Positions 1 through 9,816 of a stretch of DNA of 64,000 nt are shown one piece after another (position 1 is the stretch's first letter; the number at the start of each line of letters is the position of its first letter). Both the position numbers and the translations under genes were made by a program. Location of the stretch: the NCBI RefSeq assembly GCF_001269925.1, contig NZ_LHVO01000017.1:1-64000 (forward strand), read 5' to 3'. The DNA comes from Pseudomonas sp. MIACH (GTDB lineage Bacteria; Pseudomonadota; Gammaproteobacteria; Pseudomonadales; Pseudomonadaceae). Below the pieces are notes generated by a model. It was not told where the DNA came from. It did not search any database and saw nothing but the letters and a program-made list of their open reading frames with translations.

Positions 1-90
1 GTCGCCTGAAATTGTTTATGCAAGACTCAAGATTTTTGAGTGAAAATTTAACCCTTTAAAATCAATAAGTTATTTTAAGCTTGATAAAGG
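1..90 (+). repeat. Leader-like intergenic repeat, copy A
   Basis: This AT-rich stretch at the left edge is nearly the same as the sequence just upstream of the GIN-domain gene at 57066-57156 (minus strand). Both begin GTCGCCTGAAATTG and end in a GATAAAGG or GATAAGAGG ribosome-binding-like tail. A small hairpin (ACTC/GAGT, around positions 24-41) is present in both copies, but is ACCC/GGGT in the other, which is a compensating change. Here no start codon follows; the next feature is the 3' end of the aldehyde dehydrogenase gene on the other strand. It may extend leftwards beyond the window. Its role is unknown. Confidence 0.6.
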
Positions 91-98
91 CCCATCAC

Positions 99-1562
99 TT
101 ATTCACCAAACCCGATAATCGCCTTGGTTTCCAGATACTCCTCGAACCCCTGCACACCATACTCCCGCCCATTCCCCGAGCGCTTGTAGCCCCCAAACGG
201 CGCCATCGGATTCCACGCCGGATGGTTCAGGTGCACCTGGCCCGCGCGTATACGCGAAGCCACCGCCCGTGCAAGATCAAGGTCCTGCCCTTGAACGTGG
301 GCGCCCAGCCCGTAGACCGTATCGTTGGCGATGGCGACGGCTTCATCCACCGTCTCATAGGCAATGATGCACAGCACCGGCCCAAATATTTCCTCCTGGG
401 CAATGCGCATGGCGTTGTCCACTTCGGAGAAAACCGTCGGCCGCGTATAGAAGCCCTTGTCAAAACCCGCCGCCCGTCCCGGCCCGCCGCACAGCAGTTT
501 GGCGCCCTCGTCGAGGCCGGCCTGGATCATGGCCTGGACGCGATGGAACTGGGCTTCGTTGGCAATGGGGCCCAACTGTGTCTCCTCCGATTGCGGGTCG
601 CCAACGATCAGTGCATTCGCGGTGGCCGCCGCCAGGGCTTCGACTTCGGCCAGGCGGTTTCTCGGCACGATCATGCGGGTCGGCGCGCTGCACGACTGGC
701 CGACGTTGCGAAACGCCGACATCACGCCCAGCGGCACAACCTTGGCGAAGTCGGCGTCGGGCAGCAGCACATTCGGCGACTTGCCCCCCAGCTCCTGGGT
801 GACCCGCTTGACTGTCGGCGCGGCCGCCTGGGCAACCAACGCGCCTGCGCGGTTGGAGCCGGTGATGGAGATCATGTCGATATCCCCATGGGCCGCCATG
901 GCCGCGCCGACTTCCGCACCGCTGCCGTTCACCAGGTTGAACACCCCAGGCGGCAGGCCGGCGTCATGCACCAGTTGGGCAAACAGCAGGGCGCTCAATG
1001 GCGACAGTTCGCTCGGTTTCAACACCACGGTGCAGCCGGCAGCGATGGCCGGGGCGACTTTCGCGGTGATTTGATACAGCGGCCAGTTCCACGGCGTGAT
1101 CAGCCCGCACACGCCGATGGGCTCGCGCTCGATTGCGGTGCCGCCTTCCACCGTCTGGAAGCGATAGCTGGACAGCAGGTCACGGGCGACCCGAACGTGC
1201 TCGGCCGCCAGCGGCACTTGCATCGCCCGCGCGAAGCCGATGGCCGCGCCCATTTCCAGGGACAGCGCCTGTGCCAGTTGCTCTTTGCGCTCAAGGATCA
1301 GTTCGTGGATTTTCCCCAGCACCTGCGCTCGCGCTTCAGCCGGGGTCGCAGACCAACCGGCAAACGCCCCGCGTGCTGCCGCGACGGCCCGGTCGACATC
1401 CTCGGCAGTCCCGCGCGCCACTTGGGCAACCACGGCTTCAGTGGCCGGGTTGACCACCGGCAGCGTTGCCGGGATCGCCGGGGACGTCCAGCGACCGTTG
1501 ATATAAAACTGGTGAGCCGTTTGCGCATCAACGCTGTAGCTATTTGAAGAGTGGGTGGTCAT
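99..1562 (-). CDS. NAD(P)-dependent aldehyde dehydrogenase
   Basis: A 487-residue aldehyde dehydrogenase of usual family length. It oxidises an aldehyde to the acid with NAD(P); the substrate is not readable from sequence. Visible signatures are the TPWNWPLYQ segment of the cofactor fold, the general-base region around ELGGKSPN, and the nucleophilic cysteine in FRNVGQSCSAP. I chose the ATG at 1562 because GGGAG lies about 8 bases upstream; a longer reading frame to 1646 has no such support. It is the last gene of the minus-strand cassette after the FAD oxidase, with a 143-base gap. The context suggests it disposes of an aldehyde made by amine or amino-acid breakdown, which is inference. Confidence 0.88.
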   Translation of the reverse strand: MTTHSSNSYSVDAQTAHQFYINGRWTSPAIPATLPVVNPATEAVVAQVARGTAEDVDRAVAAARGAFAGWSATPAEARAQVLGKIHELILERKEQLAQALSLEMGAAIGFARAMQVPLAAEHVRVARDLLSSYRFQTVEGGTAIEREPIGVCGLITPWNWPLYQITAKVAPAIAAGCTVVLKPSELSPLSALLFAQLVHDAGLPPGVFNLVNGSGAEVGAAMAAHGDIDMISITGSNRAGALVAQAAAPTVKRVTQELGGKSPNVLLPDADFAKVVPLGVMSAFRNVGQSCSAPTRMIVPRNRLAEVEALAAATANALIVGDPQSEETQLGPIANEAQFHRVQAMIQAGLDEGAKLLCGGPGRAAGFDKGFYTRPTVFSEVDNAMRIAQEEIFGPVLCIIAYETVDEAVAIANDTVYGLGAHVQGQDLDLARAVASRIRAGQVHLNHPAWNPMAPFGGYKRSGNGREYGVQGFEEYLETKAIIGFGE

Positions 1563-1705
1563 CCAACTGGCTCCCTGGAGCGGTAATAGGCGCTGCGAAC
1601 CGCACGGCCCGGTGTCTGGATACGCTAGCAAAAGGCTCCCGCGCAAAGATGCCGTTATTCAGCGCTGCAAGGGATAATCTGCTGAATCTGGCAGGCTGGC
1701 GTGGC

Positions 1706-2878
1706 TCATATCAGTTTTCCCGTGGTGGGGGCGTTTGCCGGCACCGTCGAAGGTTGGGTGAACCGCCGAATATCGAACGGGCTGATCAAGGTGCTGGTAC
1801 TGCCGGTGCTGATCAGTTCGGCCATCACATCCCCCACGCCAGGGCCGAGCTGGAAGCCGTGGCCGCAGAAGCCGAAGGCATAAAACAGCCCGTCCACGCT
1901 GCCGCTGGGGCCCATCACCGGCAGGGAGTCGGGGGTGTAGCTTTCGATGCCGCTCCACACGCGGATGATGTTCAGTTTCTCGGCGCCCGGTAATAGCCGT
2001 TTCATCTGGCGCATCTGGTTGAGCAGGCTCTCGGGCTTGAAAAACGCGCGTCGGTTGAGCATGTCCGGCGTGCAGCGGGCGCCGCCGCCGATGATGATGT
2101 TGCCGCGCGGGATCTGGCGGAAGTAGATCACCTCTTCCTTGATCTTGGTGAACACGCCGATCACGGTGGGCAAGGCGTAGGGCACCGGTTCCGTGACCGA
2201 CATCTGTGGGCCGTTGGGCTCCAGCGGCACCGGCTCGCCGAAGCGCTCGGACAGGCGCGAGGCCCAGGCGCCGGCGGTAATCAACAGTTGCTCGGCGACG
2301 AACAACTGCCCATCGCGGGTGGTGACGTGGAACAGGCCATTGACCTTTTCCACATCGGCGACTTCGGTTCTTTCCTCGATTCGCGCACCGAGGCGCCGGG
2401 CTGCGCGGGCAAAGGCCGGTGCGGCCAGGCGGGGGTTGGCGTGGCCGTCGTGGGGCGCGTAAGAGCCGCCTTTCACCTCGGGGCCGAGGAAACCGAAACG
2501 CTGGTGCAACTCGGCGCCGCGATAGATTTTCAGGTCCAGTTGCGCGGCTTCCGGCGCGGCGGCGTAGGCCTCCAGTTCAGCGATTTCATCTTCGCGATAG
2601 CACACGCGCATGTGGCCGCTGGGGATAAATTCCAGGTCGTCGTCGATCAACTCCGGCAGGCGTTTCCACAGCGCCCACGAACGATTGGCCAGCTCCAGTT
2701 GCCCCAGGTAGCGGCCCTGGCGGCGCACATTGCCGAAGTTCACACCGCTGGCGTACTGACCGATCTGGTCGCGTTCCAGCAGCGTGACCGAGCAACCGCG
2801 GCGGCGCAGGAAAAACGCCGACGATGCGCCCATGATGCCGCCGCCGATGATCAGCACAGCGCTTTTTTGCGGGTTCAT
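1706..2878 (-). CDS. FAD-dependent oxidoreductase, DAO/sarcosine oxidase beta type
   Basis: A 390-residue flavoprotein of the D-amino-acid oxidase/sarcosine oxidase-beta superfamily (Pfam DAO). The N-terminus carries the FAD dinucleotide motif IIGGGIMGASSAFFL followed by an acidic strand end (LLERD). The C-terminal YAFGFCGHGFQLGPGVG segment is typical of glycine/sarcosine oxidase-like enzymes. Such enzymes oxidise secondary or D-amino acids to imines or keto acids. The start overlaps the stop of the RidA gene by four bases, so the two are probably translationally coupled. RidA proteins hydrolyse reactive imines or enamines, which fits an imine-producing oxidase. The exact substrate is unknown. 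Confidence 0.85.
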   Translation of the reverse strand: MNPQKSAVLIIGGGIMGASSAFFLRRRGCSVTLLERDQIGQYASGVNFGNVRRQGRYLGQLELANRSWALWKRLPELIDDDLEFIPSGHMRVCYREDEIAELEAYAAAPEAAQLDLKIYRGAELHQRFGFLGPEVKGGSYAPHDGHANPRLAAPAFARAARRLGARIEERTEVADVEKVNGLFHVTTRDGQLFVAEQLLITAGAWASRLSERFGEPVPLEPNGPQMSVTEPVPYALPTVIGVFTKIKEEVIYFRQIPRGNIIIGGGARCTPDMLNRRAFFKPESLLNQMRQMKRLLPGAEKLNIIRVWSGIESYTPDSLPVMGPSGSVDGLFYAFGFCGHGFQLGPGVGDVMAELISTGSTSTLISPFDIRRFTQPSTVPANAPTTGKLI

Positions 2879-3282
2879 GCTGGCTGCTCCTGTGTGGCAC
2901 GGGCTATGGCTTCGATTTCGATCAGGTAGCCATGGTGCAGCACCGGCACGGGCACCACGGCGCGGGCCGGTTTATGTTCACCCAGGTAGCGCGCGTAAAT
3001 CTGATCAAAGGCGGGCCAGTGTTCTATGCCGACGACGTACACCGTCACTTTGAGCAGGTCACGGGGGCCCAGGCCCGCTTCACCCAGGATCGCCACCAGG
3101 TTATCCAGGGCAATCGAGGCTTGCACCGCGAACAGTTGCCCGGCGCTGTGCTCGCCATTGGCGCGTACCGGCAGTTGCCCCGACACATACAGCACGCCGC
3201 CGTGTGCCACTGCCTGGGAATAGTGCCCGCCCGGCGGTGCCGCCTGGGTGCTATGAATCGAGTGGATGCGATTACCAGCCAT
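2875..3282 (-). CDS. RidA family protein (enamine/imine deaminase)
   Basis: A 135-residue protein of the RidA/YjgF/UK114 family. It keeps the Y-S-Q-A-V segment after the N-terminal strand, the GVLYVSGQLP strand, and the C-terminal ARAVVPVPVLHHGYLIEIEAIA region, where the arginine and glutamate expected for 2-imino acid deamination sit. Family members hydrolyse 2-aminoacrylate-type enamines or imines released by PLP enzymes and oxidases. It overlaps the upstream aldolase gene by 11 bases and the downstream oxidase by 4, so it belongs to this operon and probably detoxifies its intermediates. The ATG at 3282 is used; upstream codons in frame read through the aldolase gene. Confidence 0.87.
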   Translation of the reverse strand: MAGNRIHSIHSTQAAPPGGHYSQAVAHGGVLYVSGQLPVRANGEHSAGQLFAVQASIALDNLVAILGEAGLGPRDLLKVTVYVVGIEHWPAFDQIYARYLGEHKPARAVVPVPVLHHGYLIEIEAIARATQEQPA

Positions 3283-4408
3283 GCAGGCGACTCCAGGTGT
3301 GCACGCTGCCGTCGGCATCCACCGCGTGATAATCCGGGAACTGCGCGCCGGTGGCGCAGGCATGGTTGGGCAGGATGCGCAGCCGACTGCCGATGGGGAA
3401 ACGCGTGACAAGCGCGTCACTGTGGGCAGCGCCCAGGCTGACGATGCCGTGTTCCTGGTTGGCAGCGGTGACCAGCGCGCCGTCGATCCAGTCGCCCGCT
3501 TCGCTGCACACTTGGCCATAACCGAAGTCCTGGCGCTGGCGCTGGGTGCCACGGTCACGACTCATGGCCATCCAACCGGCGTCGGTGATGATCCAGCCTT
3601 TGTCAGGCTGATGGCCGATCACGGTGGTCAGTACGCTCAGCGCCAACTCATCGGCCTGGCACACGCCGATGTTGCGCATGACCAGGTCGAAGAACACATA
3701 CACACCTGCGCGTACTTCGGTGACGCCGTCCAGGTTCAGCGCCGAGAGGGCCGTGGGGGTGGAGCCGATGCTGACCTCGGGGCACGCCAGCCCGGCTGCG
3801 CGGAGGGTGTCTGCGGCGTGCACGCACAGTGCGCGTTCCTGTTCGGCCAGTGCTTGCAGGGGCTCAAGGCTGTCGAGCTCGTAACTGGAACCGGCGTGAG
3901 TCATCACCCCACGCAGGTGCAGGCCGCCGTCGCTGAGGATGCGTGCGACGTCGATCAGTACCGGGTCGTGGGCGGCCAGGCCGGAGCGATGGCCGTCGCA
4001 ATCGATCTCGATCCACACGTCGAAGCGTGCGTCATGTTGCTGTGCGAAAGCGACGATGGCCTCGGCGCCTTGGACGCTGTCGGTGAGCACGCTGAGGTTG
4101 CAGCCTTTGCGCCGCAGGGCCAGGGCCTGAAGCAGCTTGCCCGGGGCGATGGCCACGGCGTAGAACACATCGCGGATGCCGGCGGCGAAACAATGCTCGG
4201 CTTCCTTGAGGGTCGAAACCGTGACACCGCTGGCGCCTGCGGCGATCTGGGCGTGGATCACCGGCAGGCACTTGCTGGTTTTGATATGCGGGCGTAAACG
4301 CACGCCCAGGCTGCTCATGCGTTGTTGCATACGCTGGATATTGCGCTGCATCTGCGGGATGTCGACGAGCGCGGCAGGCGTGTCGAGGGAAGCAATCGGC
4401 GTGGACAT
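3272..4408 (-). CDS. DSD1 family PLP-dependent aldolase/dehydratase
   Basis: A 378-residue fold-type III PLP enzyme related to D-threonine aldolase, D-serine dehydratase and 3-hydroxyaspartate aldolase. The N-terminal LDTPAALVD motif and RPHIKTSK, with the PLP-binding lysine, are typical, and the C-terminus has the metal-site region (HSDALV, then LPNHACAT) seen in metal-activated members. Substrates are hydroxy-amino acids cleaved to glycine plus an aldehyde, or dehydrated. An aldehyde product would suit the aldehyde dehydrogenase at the end of the operon, and an imine product would suit RidA. Start ATG at 4408; it is divergent from the LysR gene. Confidence 0.83.
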   Translation of the reverse strand: MSTPIASLDTPAALVDIPQMQRNIQRMQQRMSSLGVRLRPHIKTSKCLPVIHAQIAAGASGVTVSTLKEAEHCFAAGIRDVFYAVAIAPGKLLQALALRRKGCNLSVLTDSVQGAEAIVAFAQQHDARFDVWIEIDCDGHRSGLAAHDPVLIDVARILSDGGLHLRGVMTHAGSSYELDSLEPLQALAEQERALCVHAADTLRAAGLACPEVSIGSTPTALSALNLDGVTEVRAGVYVFFDLVMRNIGVCQADELALSVLTTVIGHQPDKGWIITDAGWMAMSRDRGTQRQRQDFGYGQVCSEAGDWIDGALVTAANQEHGIVSLGAAHSDALVTRFPIGSRLRILPNHACATGAQFPDYHAVDADGSVHTWSRLHGW

Positions 4409-4503
4409 GGCGGAGCTCGCGTGGCTGGGTACAGGCTGCACTCTACTCAGCTGTTGTTAACGTGTGGTTCAATCAGCGCTCATCAATCATTAAGTAAAAT
4501 TGA

Positions 4504-5388
4504 ATGATTTCTATCGAAGACCTGCGGTTGGCCGTGGCCCTGGCCCGCTCCGAATCGCTGAGCGCTGCCGCCCGAACACTGAATGTCTCGCCGCCGGCGC
4601 TGTCCATGCGCCTGCGCAAGTTGGAGACGCTGCTGGGGCTGACCCTGGCCAATCGCGATGCGCGGCGCCTTAGCCTGACGGCGGATGGCGAGCGGTTCTC
4701 GCGGGAAAGCGCAGTGTTGCTGGAGCAGTTGGAGGCGCTGCCGGAGTCGTTCCGGCAACAGGACGAAACCCTGGTGGGCACCTTGAGGTTGGCGGCGCCG
4801 TTTGGCTACGGTCGACAGCGCATCGCACCGCTGCTGGCACGGTTTGCCAAACTGCACCCGCAGCTGCGCCTGCACCTGGATTTGCGCGAGACGCCCTGGC
4901 CCGATCGCCATGACAGCGATGCGGTGATTCACATCGGTCATCTCAATGACAGCCTGTGGACCGCGCGGCCACTGACGCCAAACGAGCGCTGGTTGTGCGC
5001 CAGCCCGGCCTATCTGCACGCCCACGGCGTGCCGTCTTCGCCGGACGAACTGGCGTCTCATCGCTGCATTTGCATTCGCGAAAATGATGAAGACGTCACC
5101 CTCTGGCACCTGCGCAAAGGCCAGGGCCGCAAGACGCTACGTGTGGAACCTGCGTTGTTGAGCAACGATGGCAGCGTTGCCCGGCGTTGGGCCGAGCAAG
5201 GCTTGGGGTTGGTGCTGCGCTCGCAGTGGGACGTGGGTGACGCCGTGGCCAGCGGCAGCCTGGTGCGCGTGTTGGCGGACTGGAGCTTTGACAGCGCGCC
5301 GATCCTCCTGCTGGTGCCGTCGCGCAAACTGCGTAGCCCGCGCGTACAGGCGTTGGTAACGTTTGTGGAAGAGGCGCTGAAGGCCTGA
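4504..5388 (+). CDS. LysR family transcriptional regulator
   Basis: A 294-residue LysR-type regulator. The N-terminal winged helix (residues about 1-60: ISIEDLRLAVALARSESLS, then SPPALSMRLRKLE) is clear, followed by a periplasmic-binding-like effector domain starting near GTLRLAAPFGYGR. It starts 95 bases from the divergent aldolase gene, so it is probably the regulator of the aldolase-RidA-oxidase-dehydrogenase operon and of itself. That is the usual LysR arrangement, but no operator was identified. The 3' end abuts the convergent cupin gene with one base between them. Confidence 0.9.
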   Translation: MISIEDLRLAVALARSESLSAAARTLNVSPPALSMRLRKLETLLGLTLANRDARRLSLTADGERFSRESAVLLEQLEALPESFRQQDETLVGTLRLAAPFGYGRQRIAPLLARFAKLHPQLRLHLDLRETPWPDRHDSDAVIHIGHLNDSLWTARPLTPNERWLCASPAYLHAHGVPSSPDELASHRCICIRENDEDVTLWHLRKGQGRKTLRVEPALLSNDGSVARRWAEQGLGLVLRSQWDVGDAVASGSLVRVLADWSFDSAPILLLVPSRKLRSPRVQALVTFVEEALKA

Positions 5389-5389
5389 G

Positions 5390-6103
5390 TTATTTCACCG
5401 CGTAGACCTTGCGCACATACACCGTGCTGGTCCAGGCGCATGGTGCGCCCTTGGCCACGAACACCGTGTCCCCGGTTTTTACCGTGACCTCGCCACCCTC
5501 GTTGTCCTGCAGGGTGACGCTGCCTTCGAGCAGGTGCATCAACTCATGCAGTTTGTGCGGGCGGCCGTGGCGGGCGTAGGGCGTCGAGTCCCAGATGCCG
5601 ACGCGCAGCTCGGTCACGGCATCGTCGAACAGGTTAAGCGCCCGGCACTGCGGGGTGGGGCCGATCAGGATCTGGGGTTCCGGCGCGGCGGAGGGGTTGA
5701 GCAGGGTGTGCGGGTCGAGCAGGGTCAGACCGGGGCACACGGGGGCACCGGCCTGGTCGACCGCGCAGAACGCCCACTCGCTGCCTGCGCTCGCCTGTAC
5801 CGTGAGGCGTGTGCCGAGGCCGATCACGGCGCTGCTGCCGACTCCCAGTTCCAGTGTCTGTTCTGCGCTGCTAAGCACCACATGGCCGGCATGCACCACC
5901 AGGGTTTCGCTGTGGGGGAAATCTTCGATCACCGCTTTGCCGCTGAACGGTACAAGTCCTGCAGACACGCCATCGTCGCCCATCCAGGCGACTTGGCGGC
6001 TGTCGCCGAACGGGTCCAGCGCGCTCAGAGCGGCCGGGTTGAAGGACGTGGCAACGCGGCTGCCGTCGGCACGCGCCAACAGCAGGATACGGGGAGATGA
6101 CAT
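5390..6103 (-). CDS. Bicupin domain-containing protein
   Basis: A 237-residue protein with two cupin-like halves. The first is degenerate (about residues 55-110). The C-terminal half (about 160-230) has a clear cupin core: HGRPHKLHELMHLLEGSVTL, then GDTVFVAKGAPCAW, with histidines and a glutamate able to bind metal. It resembles the DUF861/EutQ-type cupins often linked to amino-acid or ureide metabolism. The actual function is not known. Its start lies 22 bases after the GNAT gene stop on the same strand, so the two probably form an operon; GGAG precedes the ATG. Confidence 0.72.
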   Translation of the reverse strand: MSSPRILLLARADGSRVATSFNPAALSALDPFGDSRQVAWMGDDGVSAGLVPFSGKAVIEDFPHSETLVVHAGHVVLSSAEQTLELGVGSSAVIGLGTRLTVQASAGSEWAFCAVDQAGAPVCPGLTLLDPHTLLNPSAAPEPQILIGPTPQCRALNLFDDAVTELRVGIWDSTPYARHGRPHKLHELMHLLEGSVTLQDNEGGEVTVKTGDTVFVAKGAPCAWTSTVYVRKVYAVK

Positions 6104-6125
6104 GGGGAGTGCTCCGGGAGAAAAG

Positions 6126-6977
6126 TCAGCCGATCGCCTGGGTGATCAGGGCAAAGGGGTGCACGCCTTGGCTGGCTTGGGGTGGGGTGCCCAGGGCCAT
6201 CTGCGCGACGGTGTCGATGTTCTTCAGGCCGGCCTGTTCGAGCCAGTCGTTGAGGCCGCAGACGACGGGAATGTCGATACGCACAAAGGTGTCCGGCACC
6301 TGGGCCAGCAGGGTGGCGATCAGGTGCTTGGCCTGCTCGATATTTTCCGCCACCACCGGGCCGATGCAGCGTCCACGGCCGAACGGCCGCAGCAGGGCGA
6401 AGCCGCGTAACTGGCCATCGCGCTCGACACCCACGGCGTGCTCCACCTGCAGGTCTCGCAGCACCTCACGACGGTCCAGGCCGCTGGCGGCTTTGGCCAG
6501 CGCGAGCAGGCTGGTGTGGTCATCGGCGTTAAGCGCACGGCAGGTTTCGCCAGCGGCCAGCGCCGGCAGGGCAGGCACCAACGCCTGGCCCTGATGTTGC
6601 TGCACCCGCCCGAATTCGACGAACCCTTGGCTGGCGTACAGCGGCGCGCCGGCGAGGGTGGCATTGAGGACCGGCGTGCGCGTGCCGCAAGCGGCGAGGG
6701 CCTTTTCCATCAAGCGCCGGCCGATGCCCTGGCCCTGGTAGTCATTGCTGACGATCACCAGGCCGATGGTGGCGTAATCGCCCTGGGGGCAGGTGAAGGC
6801 GCTGCCGATCAGCCGCTCGCCATCCATGACCACGAAGCCGTCGCTGACCCGTTGCAGCATTGCCCAGTCTTCCAGGCGGTGGGGCCATTTGAGTTGCACC
6901 GACAAGGCGTGGGCGGCCGGCAGGTCGGCCACGGTCATGGGGCGGTAGATGTAAGCGGGGTGTGGCAGGGCGGACAT
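6126..6977 (-). CDS. GNAT family N-acetyltransferase (two-domain)
   Basis: A 283-residue acetyltransferase. The N-terminal half is a GNAT domain with the acetyl-CoA motif A (GLVIVSNDYQGQGIGRRLME, about residues 75-95). The C-terminal half is a second, shorter GNAT-like domain of the kind found in YitH-type proteins. The acceptor substrate is unknown. I chose the ATG at 6977 because a GGAGG sits directly upstream at normal spacing; the frame stays open further upstream without such a site. It is the first gene of a two-gene unit with the bicupin. Confidence 0.82.
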   Translation of the reverse strand: MSALPHPAYIYRPMTVADLPAAHALSVQLKWPHRLEDWAMLQRVSDGFVVMDGERLIGSAFTCPQGDYATIGLVIVSNDYQGQGIGRRLMEKALAACGTRTPVLNATLAGAPLYASQGFVEFGRVQQHQGQALVPALPALAAGETCRALNADDHTSLLALAKAASGLDRREVLRDLQVEHAVGVERDGQLRGFALLRPFGRGRCIGPVVAENIEQAKHLIATLLAQVPDTFVRIDIPVVCGLNDWLEQAGLKNIDTVAQMALGTPPQASQGVHPFALITQAIG

Positions 6978-7307
6978 GGCGAGCCTCCGTAGAACGTTGT
7001 TTTTTGTTGCGTCAGGGTGCTTGTATCCCACCTGGGTCAGGGGCTGGCAAGGGGGGCGGGAATATTCGGTAGATTCCTCGTGGAGTGTGGGGCGAGACCA
7101 CAGTTACTACTTAATTGCGGTTGGGGGGCAGCAGCAAATGCCATGAGGTTGGCGTTGGAGCCAACTGGAGTAGGGCGGGTGTACACGGTTAAAAATGTGG
7201 GAGGGGCGGTGCGACGGTTCGACTTGCCGCGATGAAGTAGTGTCAGATGGATGCATCTGTAACTGAGCTGCTGCCATCGGCGCATAAGTATCTGCACAAT
7301 TTTTTTC

Positions 7308-8160
<853 letters not shown>

Positions 8161-8227
8161 AAAGAGATTTTTCAGCCTGAAAGTTGTGTAGATACCCATG
8201 CCCCGATGGCGTCAGACCAGGCGCCGC

Positions 8228-8989
8228 TTACTTCGGTCCCATAATCTTCACCAACTTATCCGGCGACGGCGCGCCTTGCTGTTGCTGCAAGCCACCCTTG
8301 TCATCCAGGTAGAAGATCGCCGGCGTCGCCGACAGTTCGAGCTCATCCATCAACTTCATGTTGGCATCAAGCTTGGCTTCGATCTCGGCCGGGATCTTGG
8401 CCAGTGCCTGCAATTTGCTGCCTTTGCCGGCGGCTTCGTGGTCTTCCAGGGCTTTTTGCGGGTCTTTGGCGGCGAACAGGGCAGCCGACTTGGCGGCGCT
8501 GTCTTCGCGGATGATGCCGACCATGATGTGGCGCAACTGCACCTTGCCGGCTTTTACCCATGGCCGTGCCTGTTCCCAGAACATGTTGCAGTACGGGCAG
8601 TTAGGGTCGCTGAACAGGTAGACGATGCGCGGCGCGTTTTTGTCGCCGTCCTGGATCCAGCTGCTGTTTTCCATCTTGGCCCAGACTTCCTTGGCCATGG
8701 GGGCGTACACCAGTTTTTCCAGGGGCGCGCTGCTCAGGTCATTGCCCTGGGCGTCGTACAGGTTGCCGGCGATCACATTTTTGCCGTCGGCGGTCAGGTA
8801 CAGCGCCATGCCGCGGTTCTGGTATTGCGCGGCGTAGCCGGTGAGGCCGCTGGGGGCGTCGAACTTGCCGAGGATCCTGGCACCCTTGGCTTCGATCTGT
8901 TTGATCGGAGCCGGCCAGTCTTCGGCCTGGGCCAGGGTGGCCGCGAGCGTCAGCGGCAGCAGGGTCAGCAGGTGGCGGAGGCGAGGCAT
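8228..8989 (-). CDS. dsbG: Thiol:disulfide interchange protein DsbG
   Basis: A 253-residue periplasmic protein with a signal peptide (LLTLLPLTLAATLAQA, cleaved before EDW), an N-terminal dimerisation domain, and a thioredoxin-fold domain with the CPYC active site (FSDPNCPYCNMFW, about residue 133). A cis-proline loop follows (SATPAIFYLDDKGG). DsbG/DsbC proteins are kept reduced by DsbD and repair or protect periplasmic thiols. The gene overlaps the TlpA-like gene by 25 bases, and both follow dsbD, so the operon encodes the reductant supply and its clients together. The order corresponds to P. aeruginosa PA2476-PA2478 as I recall it. Confidence 0.9.
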   Translation of the reverse strand: MPRLRHLLTLLPLTLAATLAQAEDWPAPIKQIEAKGARILGKFDAPSGLTGYAAQYQNRGMALYLTADGKNVIAGNLYDAQGNDLSSAPLEKLVYAPMAKEVWAKMENSSWIQDGDKNAPRIVYLFSDPNCPYCNMFWEQARPWVKAGKVQLRHIMVGIIREDSAAKSAALFAAKDPQKALEDHEAAGKGSKLQALAKIPAEIEAKLDANMKLMDELELSATPAIFYLDDKGGLQQQQGAPSPDKLVKIMGPK

Positions 8990-9816
8990 GTGGGTTTCCT
9001 TGTGGCGGCAGGGGCGGTGTCGAAGGTTTCCATGGCACGGGCCAGGCTGGCCTGGGACAACTCGCCCAAGTGGCTGTTGATCAGGCGTCCGTCAGCTTGG
9101 TAGAACAGTGTGGTTGGCAGGGCCATGGAGCCTACGGCCTGGCCGAGGCGGCCGCTGGCGTCAAACAATACGTTGTCCAGGTTCAGGCCCTGGGTGGCCA
9201 GGTAGGTGCTGACGCTCTGCATGCTTTCGGCCTGGTTGACGAACAGGAAGGTCACGTCCGGGCGCATGCGTTGGGCGCTTTCCAGCACCGGCATCTCGCG
9301 GCGGCACGGCGGACACCAGGTGGCCCACAGGTTGATCACCAGTGGCCCGCCCTGATAGTCCGCCAGTTGCACCACTTCACCATTGGCGTTGCGCAAAGTG
9401 ATGTCCGGCAGGCGTGTGCCTTTTTCATACACGCTCAAGGACAGGCTGGTCATGCCCCAGAACACCAGCCCGGTGATGACCCCGGCGCTCAGCGGCTTGC
9501 GCAGCGCCGGGCGACGCCAGCCATAGAGCAGTGCACCGAGTATCAGGGCGATGATACCGGGCCAGGCGAGAAAACCGCCGTCGCGCAGGTCGACCATCTG
9601 CAGCCAGTCGTGGCTGTAGTAGCTCCAGTACATCAGCACAAAGCTGACGCGCGCCGCCAGCATGCCCAGCAGGAACAGGCTGAACAGCACCGATTCCGGA
9701 TTTTCACCGCCACGCTTTGCCACGCGCCACCCCACCAGGGTGGCGAGGATCAACGCGCTGATCAGAAGGATGTGATTCAGGGCGATGGCGAAGGTGCCGA
9801 TGGTCAGGGTCAGCAT
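8965..9816 (-). CDS. Membrane-anchored TlpA-like thiol:disulfide oxidoreductase
   Basis: A 283-residue protein with about four N-terminal membrane segments (residues 1-125, resembling the N-terminal part of prolipoprotein diacylglyceryl transferase-like proteins) and a C-terminal thioredoxin domain of TlpA/ResA type. The active site is WATWCPPCRREMP, with the cis-proline at MALPTTLFY. The thioredoxin domain should face the periplasm and receive electrons from DsbD. The ATG shares one base with the dsbD stop and the end overlaps dsbG, so it is the middle gene of a three-gene operon. It corresponds in position to P. aeruginosa PA2477. Confidence 0.86.
   Translation of the reverse strand: MLTLTIGTFAIALNHILLISALILATLVGWRVAKRGGENPESVLFSLFLLGMLAARVSFVLMYWSYYSHDWLQMVDLRDGGFLAWPGIIALILGALLYGWRRPALRKPLSAGVITGLVFWGMTSLSLSVYEKGTRLPDITLRNANGEVVQLADYQGGPLVINLWATWCPPCRREMPVLESAQRMRPDVTFLFVNQAESMQSVSTYLATQGLNLDNVLFDASGRLGQAVGSMALPTTLFYQADGRLINSHLGELSQASLARAMETFDTAPAATRKPTCLASATC

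Noticed and set aside
81..1547. Long open frame on the plus strand opposite the aldehyde dehydrogenase
   Set aside because: It mirrors the dehydrogenase gene codon by codon, its protein is rich in R, H and Q without any family motif, and it starts from a TTG. It is a high-GC antisense frame, as are the similar frames opposite dsbD, alc, puuE and the AzgA-type permease.
3272..4408. Alanine racemase
   Set aside because: The LDTPAALVD and PHIKTSK motifs and the C-terminal metal-site region point to the D-threonine aldolase/DSD1 group.
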